A stretch of 60,052 bases of DNA from JAVVHH01 sp032249615 (GCA_032249615.1 JAVVHH010000002.1:1-60052), one strand, 5' to 3'. Positions 50,008 through 59,009 are shown, counted from the stretch's first letter. A program made the numbers and translations. The notes: generated from the sequence alone by a model not told the origin.

Positions 50008-50892
50008 ATGGATTGGGATAAGCTTCGGGTGTTTCACGCGGTTGCGGAAGCCGGAAGCTTCACACATGCCGGCGACACGCTGAACCTCAGCCAGTCTGCG
50101 GTATCGCGGCAGATCTCGGCCCTGGAGGAAAACCTCCAGGTGCCGCTGTTCCACCGCCATGCGCGCGGACTGATCCTGACGGAGCAGGGCGAGAGCTTGA
50201 ACCGCACGGTGCGCGAGGTGTTCGCCAAGCTCGCGATGACCGAGGCCCTGCTGACCGAAAGCAAGGAGAAAGCGGCCGGCCGGCTGAAAGTCACCACCAC
50301 GGTCGGCTTCGGGACCACCTGGCTGGCGCCACGGCTGCAGGAGTTTCTCGAGGCCTTTCCCGACATCACGATGTCGTTGTTGCTCGACGACAGCGAACTC
50401 GACCTGGCGATGCGCGAGGCGGACGTGGCGATCCGGATGCACGCCCCGAAGCAGCCGGATCTGGTGCAGCGGCATCTGTTCCAGATCCAGTGGGTGACGG
50501 CCGCGGCCCCGAGCTACCTCGAGCGGCACGGGACGCCGCAGCGGGCCGAAGATCTCGACCACCACAAGCTGATCCTGTTCGGCGATTACCGGCCGCCGGT
50601 GCCTGACATCAACTGGCTAGCCGAGGCGGGCGAGCGGCCGGGTTCGCGGCGGCGAGCGCTGCTGGAAGTCAACAGCCTTTACGCGATGGCGACGGCGGTC
50701 CGCTCGGGCCTGGGGATCGGGGCGCTGCCCAACTGGATGACGGGCGAGCTGAACGGGCTGGTCAAGTTGCTGCCCGAGGTGAAGGCGCCGAAGGTGGACG
50801 TATTCTTCGTCTATCCGGAGGAGCTCCGGAACTCCAAGCGGGTCGCGGTGTTCCGCGACTACCTGTTGGCACGTCTGCAGGAGCTGCATTGA
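50008..50892 (+). CDS. LysR-family transcriptional regulator
   Basis: 294 residues. Winged helix-turn-helix at ~1-60 (MDWDKLRVFHAVAEAGSFTH, LNLSQSAVSRQISALEENLQ, VPLFHRHARGLILTEQG). The effector-binding domain spans ~90-290 (LKVTTTVGFGTTWLAPRLQE, ELDLAMREADVAIRMHAP, MATAVRSGLGIGALPNWMTG). The plain MDWDKLRVFHAV start is common in Rhodospirillales LysR proteins. Target genes are unknown; the gene is not divergent from an obvious metabolic operon. It overlaps the small gene downstream by 4 bases. Confidence 0.93.
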   Translation: MDWDKLRVFHAVAEAGSFTHAGDTLNLSQSAVSRQISALEENLQVPLFHRHARGLILTEQGESLNRTVREVFAKLAMTEALLTESKEKAAGRLKVTTTVGFGTTWLAPRLQEFLEAFPDITMSLLLDDSELDLAMREADVAIRMHAPKQPDLVQRHLFQIQWVTAAAPSYLERHGTPQRAEDLDHHKLILFGDYRPPVPDINWLAEAGERPGSRRRALLEVNSLYAMATAVRSGLGIGALPNWMTGELNGLVKLLPEVKAPKVDVFFVYPEELRNSKRVAVFRDYLLARLQELH

Positions 50893-51179
50893 GCATGCCC
50901 AGGCGCACCGGTAGCCCGCTGATGAATGCCGCCATGCTGGCGATGGAAGCCCAGCAGGTGATCGGCCTGCGGATGTGGAAACTGGCGCTCGGCGGGTCCG
51001 CGGCGGAGACCGAGATGCGGCAAATGGTCGAGGAAAAGTTGACCGCGACTGCCACCGCGACGACGCTGATGACGGCGGCGGCGCTGCAGGGACGGTCGGA
51101 TGGCGCCGACGACGTCGTCCGCATGCTGCGCAAGAAGGTCAGGGCGAACAGGAAGCGCTTGTCGACCCCGAAGGCCTAA
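50889..51179 (+). CDS. Small conserved-looking helical protein of unknown function
   Basis: 96 residues from TTG 50889 (ATG 50895 gives 94). Ala/Met-rich amphipathic helices: LMNAAMLAMEAQQVIGLRMW, AETEMRQMVEEKLTATATAT. A basic tail follows (MLRKKVRANRKRLSTPKA). The pattern resembles phasin-like or granule-associated small proteins, but this is only an impression. The TTGA overlap with the LysR gene suggests coupled translation. It is convergent with recR (3 bases between stops). Confidence 0.7.
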   Translation: MSMPRRTGSPLMNAAMLAMEAQQVIGLRMWKLALGGSAAETEMRQMVEEKLTATATATTLMTAAALQGRSDGADDVVRMLRKKVRANRKRLSTPKA

Positions 51180-51182
51180 ACT

Positions 51183-51776
51183 CTACACCGACCGGCGCCC
51201 TTTGAGGGCGGCGAGCAGCGTGCCGTCGTCCAGCACGTCGAGGGCGCCCCCGAACGGGACGCCTTGGCCGACGCGGGTGATCGGCAGATCAGGGGCGACC
51301 CGGCGGATCTGTTCCGTAAGCCAATGCGCGGTCGTGGCGCCGTCGACGGTGGCGCTCAGCGCCAGAATAATCTCCGAGAGTTGAGCGACGCCCTGCACCA
51401 GACCACTCGTGTTCAGGTCGGCGGGGCCCGTCCCACCCAGGGCGGACAGCGTGCCGCCCAGCACGTGGTAGCGGCCCCGATGGGCCCCGGTGCGCTCGAG
51501 AGCCCAGAGGTCGCCCACCCCCTCGACGACACAGACGAGCCCCTGGTCCCGCGACGAATCGGCGCAGATGCCGCAGGGGTCGCGGCTGTCGAGGTTGCCG
51601 CAAATGCCACACGGCCGGACGGCCCGGGCCGCCGCCGTCAGTGCGGCGGCGAGCGGCGCCATGCGGGTCTCGGGCTGCTGAAGCATGCGCAACACGGCGC
51701 GGCGGGCGCTGCGGGGGCCAAGGCCGGGAAGCTTGGCGAGAAGGCTGATGAGCCGATCGATCTCCGGGCCGCCCAT
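51183..51776 (-). CDS. recR: Recombination mediator RecR
   Basis: A 197-residue DNA-binding protein that works with RecF/RecO to load RecA at gaps. Helix-hairpin-helix start LAKLPGLGPRSARRAVLRML, a four-cysteine zinc motif (CGICGN near residue 56 and CGIC near 68). Toprim domain: VCVVEGVGDLWALERTGAHR, GRYHVLGGTLSALGGTGPAD. The end ITRVGQGVPFGGALDVLDDG is typical. It follows ybaB in the common dnaX-ybaB-recR order. Confidence 0.96.
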   Translation of the reverse strand: MGGPEIDRLISLLAKLPGLGPRSARRAVLRMLQQPETRMAPLAAALTAAARAVRPCGICGNLDSRDPCGICADSSRDQGLVCVVEGVGDLWALERTGAHRGRYHVLGGTLSALGGTGPADLNTSGLVQGVAQLSEIILALSATVDGATTAHWLTEQIRRVAPDLPITRVGQGVPFGGALDVLDDGTLLAALKGRRSV

Positions 51777-51805
51777 CTACCTTCTCGGGGTCTTGCCCAC
51801 TCGCG

Positions 51806-52129
51806 TCAGAACGGAAGCTTCATGCCGCCGGGAAGCTCGAGCCCGCCGGTGGCGTTCTTCATCTCGTCGGCCATGATGGCCTCCACCTTGCGCCGCGCGT
51901 CGGCGTGGGCGGCGACGATCAGATCCTCGAGCATTTCGGCTTCCGCCGGGTCGAGGAGCTTGGGATCGAGCTTCATGCGCTTGAGTTCGGACTTGCCCGA
52001 CAGCGTGACCCGGACCATGCCGGCCCCGGCCTCTCCCTCAACTTCGGCCGCGTCGAGCTTGGCCTGCATCTCGGCCATTTTCGACTGCATCTGACTCGCC
52101 TGCTTCATCAGGCCCGCAAGGTTCTTCAC
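51806..52129 (-). CDS. ybaB: Nucleoid-associated protein YbaB/EbfC
   Basis: A 107-residue dimeric DNA-binding protein. It begins MKNLAGLMKQASQMQSKMAE, then AKLDAAEVEGEAGAGMVRVT and LSGKSELKRMKLDPKLLDPA, the standard family sequence. The C-terminus contains LIVAAHADARRKVEAIMADE. Its ATG overlaps the dnaX stop by 4 bases, as in many genomes. Confidence 0.95.
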   Translation of the reverse strand: MKNLAGLMKQASQMQSKMAEMQAKLDAAEVEGEAGAGMVRVTLSGKSELKRMKLDPKLLDPAEAEMLEDLIVAAHADARRKVEAIMADEMKNATGGLELPGGMKLPF

Positions 52130-53922
52130 GTGTCGTCCTCCATGTCTGGATAGGGGTTGATGTCGGGGTCGAACGGCGCGTCCGGCGCGGCGGCCAGGCC
52201 ATAGGCGTCGGCCCGGTGGTCGGTCACGCGATCGATCGTGGCGCCCGGAAATGCCTCGAGGATGGCGCGGACGAGCGGATGCTCGGCGGCGACGCCGCGC
52301 CGGGCCAGGTCGGCGGCTTGGCCCTGCTCGGCCAGGGTCGGCTCGCCCTCGGCCTGGGATAGGGCGATGGTCCAGCGATTCCCCGTCGCCTCGAGCAGGA
52401 AGCGGCCGAGGGCGGCGGCGAGGTCGCGCGGCGCGGCCGCGTGCGGGCGCAACTCGATCATGCCCGGGGCGAAGCGGACGAGGTGCACGCTGTGCAGCAG
52501 GTGGCCGTGGAGGACGGGCTGGTCGTGGGCGACGAGGGCGACCACGTCGCGGAAGCTACGAAGCTGCGGCGTGGCGGACACGGCCTCGACCGGCTGCGCC
52601 CGCGCGACCGAGCCGCCCCCGGCCACGGCGCGCATGCCGCCGTCGGGCGGCGGCGGCGGCCGGTCGGGCGCTCGCGGGCCCGACGGGTCGCCGAGGCGGC
52701 GGATCAGGTCGCCGGGCGTCGGCAGATCGGCGGTGTAGCAGATCCGGATCAAGACCATCTCGGCCGCAGCCCGGCGGTCGGCCGCGGTGTCGACCTCCTG
52801 GGTGCCTTTGAGCAGCATCTGCCAAAGCCGCCCCAGCACCGGAACCCCGAGGCGATCGGCAAGCGCCCCGCCGCGGACCCGCTCCATCTCGGGCAGGTCC
52901 GTCCCGCCGGCGAGACCGGGGACGGTTTTCAGCCGCGTCAGCGTGTGGGTGAGTTCGAGGAGGTCGCCGAGGACGACGCCGAGGTCGGCGCCCCTCCCAT
53001 GAGCGCGGTCGGTGATGGCGAGCGCCGCTTCGGTCTGGCCGGCCAGAACGGCTTCCATGAGGTCGAACACGGCGCTCCGATCCGCCAGGCCCAGCATCTC
53101 GGCGGTGTCGGCGGCGGTGACGGGCGTCTCCCCGCCGGTTTGGGCGATGGCCTGATCGAGCAATGAGAGGCCGTCACGGGCGGAGCCGTCGGCGGCGCGC
53201 GCGATCAGGTCGAGCGCTGCGGGTTCGGCGGTGATGTTTTCGCGCTGGGCGATCTGCCCGAAGAGGCCCTTCAGTTCGGCCACCGAGATGCGGCGCAGGT
53301 CGAAGCGCTGGCAGCGGGACAGCACCGTGATCGGCACCTTGCGGATCTCGGTGGTGGCGAAGACGAACTTGACGTGCGGCGGCGGCTCCTCGAGCGTTTT
53401 CAGCAACGCGTTGAAGGCGTTGCGGGACAACATGTGAACTTCGTCGATGATGAAGACCTTGTAGCGCGCCTGCAGCGGACGGTAGCGCGTCGCGTCGATC
53501 ACCTCGCGCACGTCGTCCACGCCGGTGTTGCTGGCCGCATCCATCTCGATCACGTCCGGATGCCGGTCGGCGAGGATGGCGACGCAGTTGGGGCAGACGC
53601 CGCACGGGTCGGCGGTGGGGCCGCCCTGCCCGTCGGGTCCGATGCAGTTCAGCGCCCGGGCGATGATGCGGGCGGTGGTGGTCTTGCCGACCCCGCGGAC
53701 GCCGGTGAGCATCCAGGCATGGGCGATGCGGCCCTGCGCAAAGGCGCGGCGCAGGATGCGAACCATCGCTTCCTGGCCGATCAGGTCGTCGAAGGTCGTT
53801 GGGCGGTATTTTCGCGCGAGCACGCGGTAGGGCGCCGCGGGCGCCGGAGCCGGCTCTGGATCGCCGAACAGGCCCGCGCCCTCGTGCGGCGGGTCCGGCA
53901 GCGTGTCGTCCACTCCGGACAT
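52126..53922 (-). CDS. dnaX: DNA polymerase III subunit gamma/tau
   Basis: 598 residues from ATG 53922. Clamp-loader ATPase: LARKYRPTTFDDLIGQEAMV, Walker A TGVRGVGKTTTARI, a zinc module with CGVCPNC, DEVHMLSRNAFNALLKTLEE (Walker B), FVFATTEIRKVPITVLSRCQ (sensor 1/SRC motif). Domain III lies at ~250-370 and the C-terminal tau region follows a Pro/Ala linker near 400. An ATG at 53964 is also in frame, but it is only 19 bases from the SRP RNA end and has no ribosome site, whereas GAAGGAG lies upstream of 53922. I saw no obvious slippery A-run for a short gamma form. Confidence 0.95.
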   Translation of the reverse strand: MSGVDDTLPDPPHEGAGLFGDPEPAPAPAAPYRVLARKYRPTTFDDLIGQEAMVRILRRAFAQGRIAHAWMLTGVRGVGKTTTARIIARALNCIGPDGQGGPTADPCGVCPNCVAILADRHPDVIEMDAASNTGVDDVREVIDATRYRPLQARYKVFIIDEVHMLSRNAFNALLKTLEEPPPHVKFVFATTEIRKVPITVLSRCQRFDLRRISVAELKGLFGQIAQRENITAEPAALDLIARAADGSARDGLSLLDQAIAQTGGETPVTAADTAEMLGLADRSAVFDLMEAVLAGQTEAALAITDRAHGRGADLGVVLGDLLELTHTLTRLKTVPGLAGGTDLPEMERVRGGALADRLGVPVLGRLWQMLLKGTQEVDTAADRRAAAEMVLIRICYTADLPTPGDLIRRLGDPSGPRAPDRPPPPPDGGMRAVAGGGSVARAQPVEAVSATPQLRSFRDVVALVAHDQPVLHGHLLHSVHLVRFAPGMIELRPHAAAPRDLAAALGRFLLEATGNRWTIALSQAEGEPTLAEQGQAADLARRGVAAEHPLVRAILEAFPGATIDRVTDHRADAYGLAAAPDAPFDPDINPYPDMEDDT

Positions 53923-53982
53923 CACAGCGCCGGCTTCTCCTTCGAGCGGATAGCCGCTCGACATCGGGGTTCGAGCGGGGGT

Positions 53983-54078
53983 GGGAGGCCGAACAACGAC
54001 CCGAGCGGAAACTCGTTGCGGCTGCTTCCTTCCGGACCTGACCGGGTTGGCGAGGCGCCCGTCCGCCGCCGACCTCCC
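53983..54078 (-). ncRNA. ffs: Signal recognition particle RNA (4.5S)
   Basis: About 96 bases on the minus strand. The domain IV core reads ggtcaggtccggaaggaagc followed by agcc, the invariant tetraloop and internal-loop sequence bound by Ffh. The 5' gggagg pairs with the 3' cctccc to close the long hairpin. It lies 60 bases upstream of dnaX, the usual arrangement in many Proteobacteria. Exact ends are estimated from the terminal stem. Confidence 0.95.
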
Positions 54079-54085
54079 ACCCGCT

Positions 54086-54115
54086 CCATAGCACGGTCGG
54101 GAGGGGGTGGCACAA
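54086..54115 (-). promoter_or_regulatory. Probable promoter of the SRP RNA gene
   Basis: On the minus strand TTGTGC (54110-54115) and CTATGG (54086-54091) are separated by 18 bases and place the transcript start about 7 bases downstream, right at the closing stem of the RNA. The -10 match is modest. Confidence 0.45.
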
Positions 54116-54126
54116 GCGGGGGGCGC

Positions 54127-55077
54127 ATGCGAGAAGCGCCGGCCATGCCAATGACGATGCCGATGATCCGGGCCAGCCGTGTCAACTCATACGCCGGGAG
54201 CCCGCTGGACCGTGCCGGATTGCGGCGCGACGATGCGGCGTGGGTCGAGGCGCGGCTAGCCGACCCGGAGAGCCTGTTCGTGATCGTCTGGCGGTCCAAG
54301 ACGCTGATCACGGCCGCCGACAGCCCCGCCGGTGTGTTCCTGACCGGAGCGGAAGCGCTGAAAAGCCGGGTCGCTGGTGGACCCTGGGCGTTTCTCGGCT
54401 TGCGGGACGGGCGGGCGGTGTTCGCCGTCGACATCAGCGATGCAGAGGATCCGGCGCTGCTCGTGCCGGGGGGCGAGACCCGGTTCGAGGATTTGCGGGC
54501 GCTGGCGGGCCGCCTGCCGGCCGCGGATGCCTCGATATTCGCGCACGCCCGGGCGCTGATGTACTGGCGGTCGCGGCATCGCTTCTGCGGCGTTTGCGGC
54601 GGCCAATGCGAGCCGCGCAGCGCTGGCCACGCGCTGGTCTGCACCCAGTGCGGCGCCCAGCATTTCCCCCGGACGGATAGCGCCGTCATCATGCTGGTCC
54701 ACCGGGGCGACCGGGCGCTTTTGGGGCACTCGCAGCGCTTCCCGAACTCGACCATGTACTCGACGCTTGCCGGCTTTCTCGAGCCCGGCGAGAGCCTCGA
54801 GGAGGCGGTGGCGCGCGAGGTGCTGGAGGAGGTCGGCGTGAAGGTCGGCGTGGTGCAGTATCACAGCAGCCAACCGTGGCCGTTCCCGTCCAACATCATG
54901 CTGGGCTTTTATGCGGAGGGGCTCTCGGAGGAGATCACGTTGCAGGAGGATGAGTTGCGCGATGCCCGCTGGTTCTCGCGCGCCGAACTCCGCGACCCTA
55001 CAGCGCATGGATTTCAGCTGCCGCGGATCGACAGCATCGCGCGGCGGCTGATCGAGGATTGGATGGAGCAAGGTTGA
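54127..55077 (+). CDS. nudC: NAD+ diphosphatase / RNA-deNADding Nudix enzyme NudC
   Basis: 316 residues from ATG 54127 (54145 and 54163 are possible). N-terminal domain with NSYAGSPLDRAGLRRDD. Zinc ribbon with CGVCGGQC and CTQCGAQHFPR. Nudix box GFLEPGESLEEAVAREVLEE with VGV. The NudC-specific SQPWPFPSNIMLGFYAE motif follows the box. The enzyme hydrolyses NAD(H) to NMN(H) and AMP and can remove NAD caps from RNA. It diverges from ffs; one base overlaps the lipoprotein gene downstream. Confidence 0.94.
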   Translation: MREAPAMPMTMPMIRASRVNSYAGSPLDRAGLRRDDAAWVEARLADPESLFVIVWRSKTLITAADSPAGVFLTGAEALKSRVAGGPWAFLGLRDGRAVFAVDISDAEDPALLVPGGETRFEDLRALAGRLPAADASIFAHARALMYWRSRHRFCGVCGGQCEPRSAGHALVCTQCGAQHFPRTDSAVIMLVHRGDRALLGHSQRFPNSTMYSTLAGFLEPGESLEEAVAREVLEEVGVKVGVVQYHSSQPWPFPSNIMLGFYAEGLSEEITLQEDELRDARWFSRAELRDPTAHGFQLPRIDSIARRLIEDWMEQG

Positions 55078-55358
55078 TGCGCGCTGCTGTCCCACTTCTG
55101 TTGCTCCTGATCCTGGCAGGATGCGGCGACTCCGAGCGCACGATCGCGCCGGCGCCGCTCTCGCCGGAGGAGCAAGCCTGCGCGGCCGCTGCGGACAATG
55201 ACCCGGCGCTGCAACAGGCCCGCGGTATCGCGGCCGGGCAGTTGGACTGGCAATGGCAGCACGGCGCAGAGATCGAGCAGTTGAAGCGGGACGCGATTAC
55301 GCGGTGCCTCAAAGGGCGTGGCCTGCTGCCCCGCGGCGGCGTCGAACGGGCCCGCTAA
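55077..55358 (+). CDS. Small lipoprotein of unknown function
   Basis: 93 residues. Signal peptide MRAAVPLLLLLILAGC with a clear lipobox (LAGC, lipid on Cys16). The mature part is helical and charged (SPEEQACAAAADNDPALQQA, LDWQWQHGAEIEQLKRDAIT). It has two further cysteines that could pair. The ATG overlaps the nudC stop (TGATG). No family recognised. Confidence 0.8.
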   Translation: MRAAVPLLLLLILAGCGDSERTIAPAPLSPEEQACAAAADNDPALQQARGIAAGQLDWQWQHGAEIEQLKRDAITRCLKGRGLLPRGGVERAR

Positions 55359-55417
55359 CCCCTCCATTGCGCCCCTGACCGGCCGTCTGGCACGATCGGG
55401 GCAAACGAGGGAGGCGC

Positions 55418-56503
55418 ATGATGGATCCGGTCTACCCGCTCAACGCCTGGTATGCCGCCGCTTGGGGCCACGAGATCGCGCGCGCGCTGAGCAAGCGGGC
55501 GGTGTGCGATCGTGACATCGTGCTGTTCCGCCAGGTGGACGGGACGGTCGCCGCGCTGGACGACGCGTGCTGGCACCGGCTGATGCCGCTTTCGCTCGGA
55601 ACGCTCGAGGGCGACACGGTGGTGTGCGGCTATCACGGGCTGCGGTTCAACGGGGCGGGGCGCTGCACCTTCATGCCGGCGCAGAAGACGATCAACCCGT
55701 CGGCAGGTGTGCGTTCGTACCCGGTCGTGGAGAAGCATCGGCTGGTCTGGTTGTGGCCCGGCGATCCCGCGCTGGCGGACCCGGCCAGCCTGCCGGACTT
55801 CCATTGGAACGACGGGCTCGATGCCGATGGGAACGGCTGGGCCGGCGAGGGCGGCACGTTCTACGACCTCAAATGCGACTACCGGCTGGTGCTCGACAAC
55901 CTGCTGGACCTCACGCACGAAACCTACGTGCATGCCGGGTCGATCGGCGACGACGCGATCACCGATACGCCGTTCGACGTGACGTACACCGACCGGACCG
56001 TGACGGTGACGCGTTGGATGATCGGGATCAACCCGCCGCCGTTCTGGGCCAAGCATCTGGATCGCCCCGGTGTTTTGGCCGATCGCTGGCAGATCATCCA
56101 CTTCCAGGCGCCGAGCACGATTGCGGGGGATGTCGGCGTCGCGGTGACGGGGACCGGCGCGCGGGTGGGTGACCGCAGCCAAGGGGTGAACGGCTGCTTT
56201 CTGGCCGCCATCACGCCGGCGACGGCCACGAGCTGCCACTATTTTTGGAACTTCGTCCGCACGTTCCGGCGGGACGACGAGGCGCTGACGAAGGCGATCA
56301 ACATCGCCCACGTGAACGGCGGCAACGGTGTCTACGACCAGGATCACGCCGTGCTGGAGGCGCAGCAGGCGGCTATCCTGAAGCAGCCGCGGCAGCCCTT
56401 CTACCACCTCAACATCGACGCCGGAGCGCTCTGGGCGCGGCGGCTGGTCGAGCAGATGATCGCCGCCGAGCGGCCGGGGCGGCCGGCGCTGGCCGCCGAG
56501 TAG
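55418..56503 (+). CDS. Rieske aromatic-ring/O-demethylating oxygenase (VanA-like)
   Basis: A 361-residue non-haem iron oxygenase. N-terminus MMDPVYPLNAWYAAAWGHEI. Rieske 2Fe-2S ligands in CWH (~residues 48-50) and CGYH (~69-72). Mononuclear-iron ligands in LDNLLDLTHETYVHAGSIG: two His in HETYVH plus a later Asp. The single-subunit architecture and these motifs resemble vanillate O-demethylase oxygenase and related demethylases. GAGGGAGG precedes ATG 55418. Its reductase is encoded next, sharing one base. Substrate is not determined. Confidence 0.88.
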   Translation: MMDPVYPLNAWYAAAWGHEIARALSKRAVCDRDIVLFRQVDGTVAALDDACWHRLMPLSLGTLEGDTVVCGYHGLRFNGAGRCTFMPAQKTINPSAGVRSYPVVEKHRLVWLWPGDPALADPASLPDFHWNDGLDADGNGWAGEGGTFYDLKCDYRLVLDNLLDLTHETYVHAGSIGDDAITDTPFDVTYTDRTVTVTRWMIGINPPPFWAKHLDRPGVLADRWQIIHFQAPSTIAGDVGVAVTGTGARVGDRSQGVNGCFLAAITPATATSCHYFWNFVRTFRRDDEALTKAINIAHVNGGNGVYDQDHAVLEAQQAAILKQPRQPFYHLNIDAGALWARRLVEQMIAAERPGRPALAAE

Positions 56504-57462
56504 TGGCCGAGCTGATCGCGTGGGGCCCGGCGACGCTGGTGGCCACGCGGGACCTCACGGCCGACATCCGCCTGTTCGAGGTCGTGCCCGCGGCCGCGTT
56601 CGGGGCCGTCGCACCCGGGAGCCATCTCTCCCTGCTGCTGCCGCTCGCAGCCGAAAGCGCCGTGCGGTCGTATTCGATCGTCGAGGCGGCGGAGGGCGCC
56701 GTGCGGATCGCGGTGAAGCTACTGCCGGAATCGCGCGGCGGGTCGACCTATCTGTGGTCGTTGCGGCCCGGCGCGCGGCTGACGGTCTCGGGGCCGCGGA
56801 ACCATTTTCCGCTGGGGCGCGACGCGCCGGACTATCTGCTGGTGGCCGGTGGGATCGGGATCACGCCGATTTATGGGATGGCGCTGGCGCTGGCAAAGGC
56901 CGGACTGCCGGTGCGGGTGCTGTATGGCGTGCGGGGGGTCGCGGATGCGGCGCTGGAAGGCGAGCTGCGCGCGGTGCTGGGGGAGCGGTTGACGGTGGTG
57001 GCTGGCGAGCCCGTCGACGTCGAGGCGGCGATCGCAGAGCTTGGCAGCGGCGGAGAGATGTATGTGTGCGGGCCGATCGGGATGCTCGAGGCGGCCAAGC
57101 GGGCGTGGAAGGCGAGCGGGCGGCCTCTGCCGCAGCTACGCTTCGAGACCTTCGGCAGCAGCGGCCGGTATGCCACGGAGGCCTTCACCGTCCGCATCCC
57201 GCGGCTCCGGCTGGAACTGGAGGTGCCGCGGACGGTGAGCTTGCTCGACGCGCTCGAGGGCGCCGGGGTCAAGATGATCCATCATTGCCGGCGCGGGGAA
57301 TGCGGCCTGTGCGCGCTGCCGATCGTTGCGGTCGACGGGGTCGTCGACCATCGCGACGTGTTCTTCACCGAAGCGGAGAAGGCCGAGAACACGAAGCTCT
57401 GCACCTGCGTCTCGCGCGCCGCCGGGGGCGTGCTGACGCTCGACACGGGCGACCGCCGCTGA
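56503..57462 (+). CDS. Flavin/2Fe-2S oxidoreductase (VanB-like) for the Rieske oxygenase
   Basis: 319 residues from GTG 56503. Flavin-binding domain with RSYSIVEAAEGAVRIAVKLL and GSTYLWSLRPG; nucleotide-binding domain with LLVAGGIGITPIYGMALALA and MYVCGPIGMLEAAK. A C-terminal plant-type 2Fe-2S ferredoxin domain has ligands in HCRRGECGLCALPIV and the late NTKLCTCVSRA. This order (flavin, NAD, then ferredoxin) defines phthalate-dioxygenase-reductase-like enzymes. It passes electrons from NADH to the oxygenase encoded just upstream. Confidence 0.92.
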   Translation: MAELIAWGPATLVATRDLTADIRLFEVVPAAAFGAVAPGSHLSLLLPLAAESAVRSYSIVEAAEGAVRIAVKLLPESRGGSTYLWSLRPGARLTVSGPRNHFPLGRDAPDYLLVAGGIGITPIYGMALALAKAGLPVRVLYGVRGVADAALEGELRAVLGERLTVVAGEPVDVEAAIAELGSGGEMYVCGPIGMLEAAKRAWKASGRPLPQLRFETFGSSGRYATEAFTVRIPRLRLELEVPRTVSLLDALEGAGVKMIHHCRRGECGLCALPIVAVDGVVDHRDVFFTEAEKAENTKLCTCVSRAAGGVLTLDTGDRR

Positions 57463-57888
57463 TCAGCGCGGCGGCGTGACCGTGACGTTGAAGGTAATCC
57501 CGGTCGCACCGGGCTCGAGCGTCACGCCGAACTGATCCGGGCCCGTGTAGCCCGGTGCCGGCGTATACGACACGCTCACCTGTCGCGCGCCCGAGATCAG
57601 GCTCGTTTCCGCGCGGCCGTGTTGGGCCGGCTTGGTGAGCAGCGTTGCGTTGATGACCGCGTTCAGGGCGGGATTGACCAGGGTGAAGGTGCAGGTCTGC
57701 CCGGTGTTGGCGATCGTCAACCGCGCCGGGACGGAGCGGTTGCCGAGAAAGAAGAACCGGTCGACCGAGCAGGGGCCCGACAAGGATTGCGGCTGGAGTG
57801 GCCCCTGGGTGTAGGTGCCGCTTCCTGCGCACGAGGCGAGAAGCGGCAGGGATCCAAGGACGAGCATTGCAGTGGCTGTGCGGCGCAT
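57463..57888 (-). CDS. Secreted lipoprotein with Ig-like domain
   Basis: 141 residues. Signal peptide ends PLLASCAGS (lipidated Cys at about 20). The mature domain is beta-rich, with PARLTIANTGQTCTFTLVNP, RQVSVSYTPAPGYTGPDQFG and TGITFNVTVTPPR. The YTPAPGYTGPDQFG phrase is seen in cadherin/Ig-like tandem-repeat domains, here as a single copy. Function unknown. Its stop codon abuts the VanB stop (TGATCA). Confidence 0.82.
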   Translation of the reverse strand: MRRTATAMLVLGSLPLLASCAGSGTYTQGPLQPQSLSGPCSVDRFFFLGNRSVPARLTIANTGQTCTFTLVNPALNAVINATLLTKPAQHGRAETSLISGARQVSVSYTPAPGYTGPDQFGVTLEPGATGITFNVTVTPPR

Positions 57889-57929
57889 GATGGACCTCTC
57901 TGTTCTCAGGCGACGGACTCAACGCGCGC

Positions 57930-59009
57930 TCAGGCGATGCCGACAGCCCGGATCAGGGCAAAGCTCATCACCATCAGTAGAGCCAAGCTGCCGGTCACGG
58001 CGGCGATGACGCGGGGGCCCGCGCCCGCAACGGTTTTCAGGTCGGTGCCGAGGCCGAGGGCGGCCATGGAGATGGTGGTAAGCACGTTGACGGTCAGGGC
58101 GGCCGGGGCGAGCAGGGGGTAGGGGATCAACCCCAGGGAGCGACAGGCCGCGAGCGCGAGGAAGCCGATGATGAACCATGGCACGAGCTTGCTCAGCTTC
58201 GGCCTGCCCGCGGTTGGGGGGTGATCGGCGGCTTGGGCGCGCAGGCGCCGGGTCAGCAGGGACAGGCTGAGGACGACGGGGCCGAGCATCAGGACGCGCA
58301 CGAGCTTGACGAGCGTGCCCATCTGCACCGCGACGGGCCCGAGCGGCGCCGCCGCGGCGAGCACCTGCGGCACCGCATAGACGGTCAGCCCGGCGAGCAC
58401 GCCGTATTGCAGGTGGCTCAAGTGAAGCACGGCGGGCAGCAGGGGCAGGCCGAGCACCACCAGCACACCCAGCACCGCGGTGAAGGCGATCGAGGCGGCG
58501 ACGTCCTCGCCATCGGCGCCGATGATGGGGGCGACCGCGGCGATGGCGGAATTGCCGCAGATGGAGTTACCGCAGGCCACTAGCAGCGCCATGCGGTGCG
58601 GTAGCCGGAGCGCGCGGCCGATGCCGTAGCTGGCGAAGATGGCGACGATCACAATGCCGGCGATGCCGACGATCAGGTAAGGCCCCGCGGCGATGATCAT
58701 GGTGGCGCTGATCGAGGCCCCGAGCACGAAGACGGCGATTTCGAGCAGGGTCTTGGCGCTGAAGCCGATGCCGGCCCGCCAGGCCGGGCCGGGGGTCCAG
58801 GCGGTTCGAATGGCGGTGCCGACGAGGATCGCCAGCACGAGCGCCTCGAGCCAAGTGGCGCCGAACACTGCCGCCTCGGCCCGTTCCAGCCCGATCGCCA
58901 CCGCGGTCACGAGCAGGCAGAGCAGCAGGCCCGGGGCGATCCGCCGCGGCCAGGCGAGAAGGTGTTGGCTCCTCGCCGGGCTGGCTACGCTCTTGTGCTC
59001 GACCGGCAT
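57930..59009 (-). CDS. YeiH/PSE family membrane transporter (putative sulfate exporter)
   Basis: 359 residues with about ten hydrophobic helices. The signature CGNSICGNSAIAAVAPIIGA lies near residue 150, and VFVLGASISATMIIAAGPYL and LTVNVLTTISMAALGLGTDL are characteristic of this family (PF03601). Relatives are annotated as putative sulfate exporters, but the transported ion is generally unproven. It lies between a lipoprotein gene and htpG on the same strand, with short gaps. Confidence 0.88.
   Translation of the reverse strand: MPVEHKSVASPARSQHLLAWPRRIAPGLLLCLLVTAVAIGLERAEAAVFGATWLEALVLAILVGTAIRTAWTPGPAWRAGIGFSAKTLLEIAVFVLGASISATMIIAAGPYLIVGIAGIVIVAIFASYGIGRALRLPHRMALLVACGNSICGNSAIAAVAPIIGADGEDVAASIAFTAVLGVLVVLGLPLLPAVLHLSHLQYGVLAGLTVYAVPQVLAAAAPLGPVAVQMGTLVKLVRVLMLGPVVLSLSLLTRRLRAQAADHPPTAGRPKLSKLVPWFIIGFLALAACRSLGLIPYPLLAPAALTVNVLTTISMAALGLGTDLKTVAGAGPRVIAAVTGSLALLMVMSFALIRAVGIA

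Noticed and set aside
53374..54126. Plus-strand frame leading into nudC from within dnaX and ffs
   Set aside because: Antisense to dnaX and crosses the SRP RNA; NudC similarity begins only near 54163.
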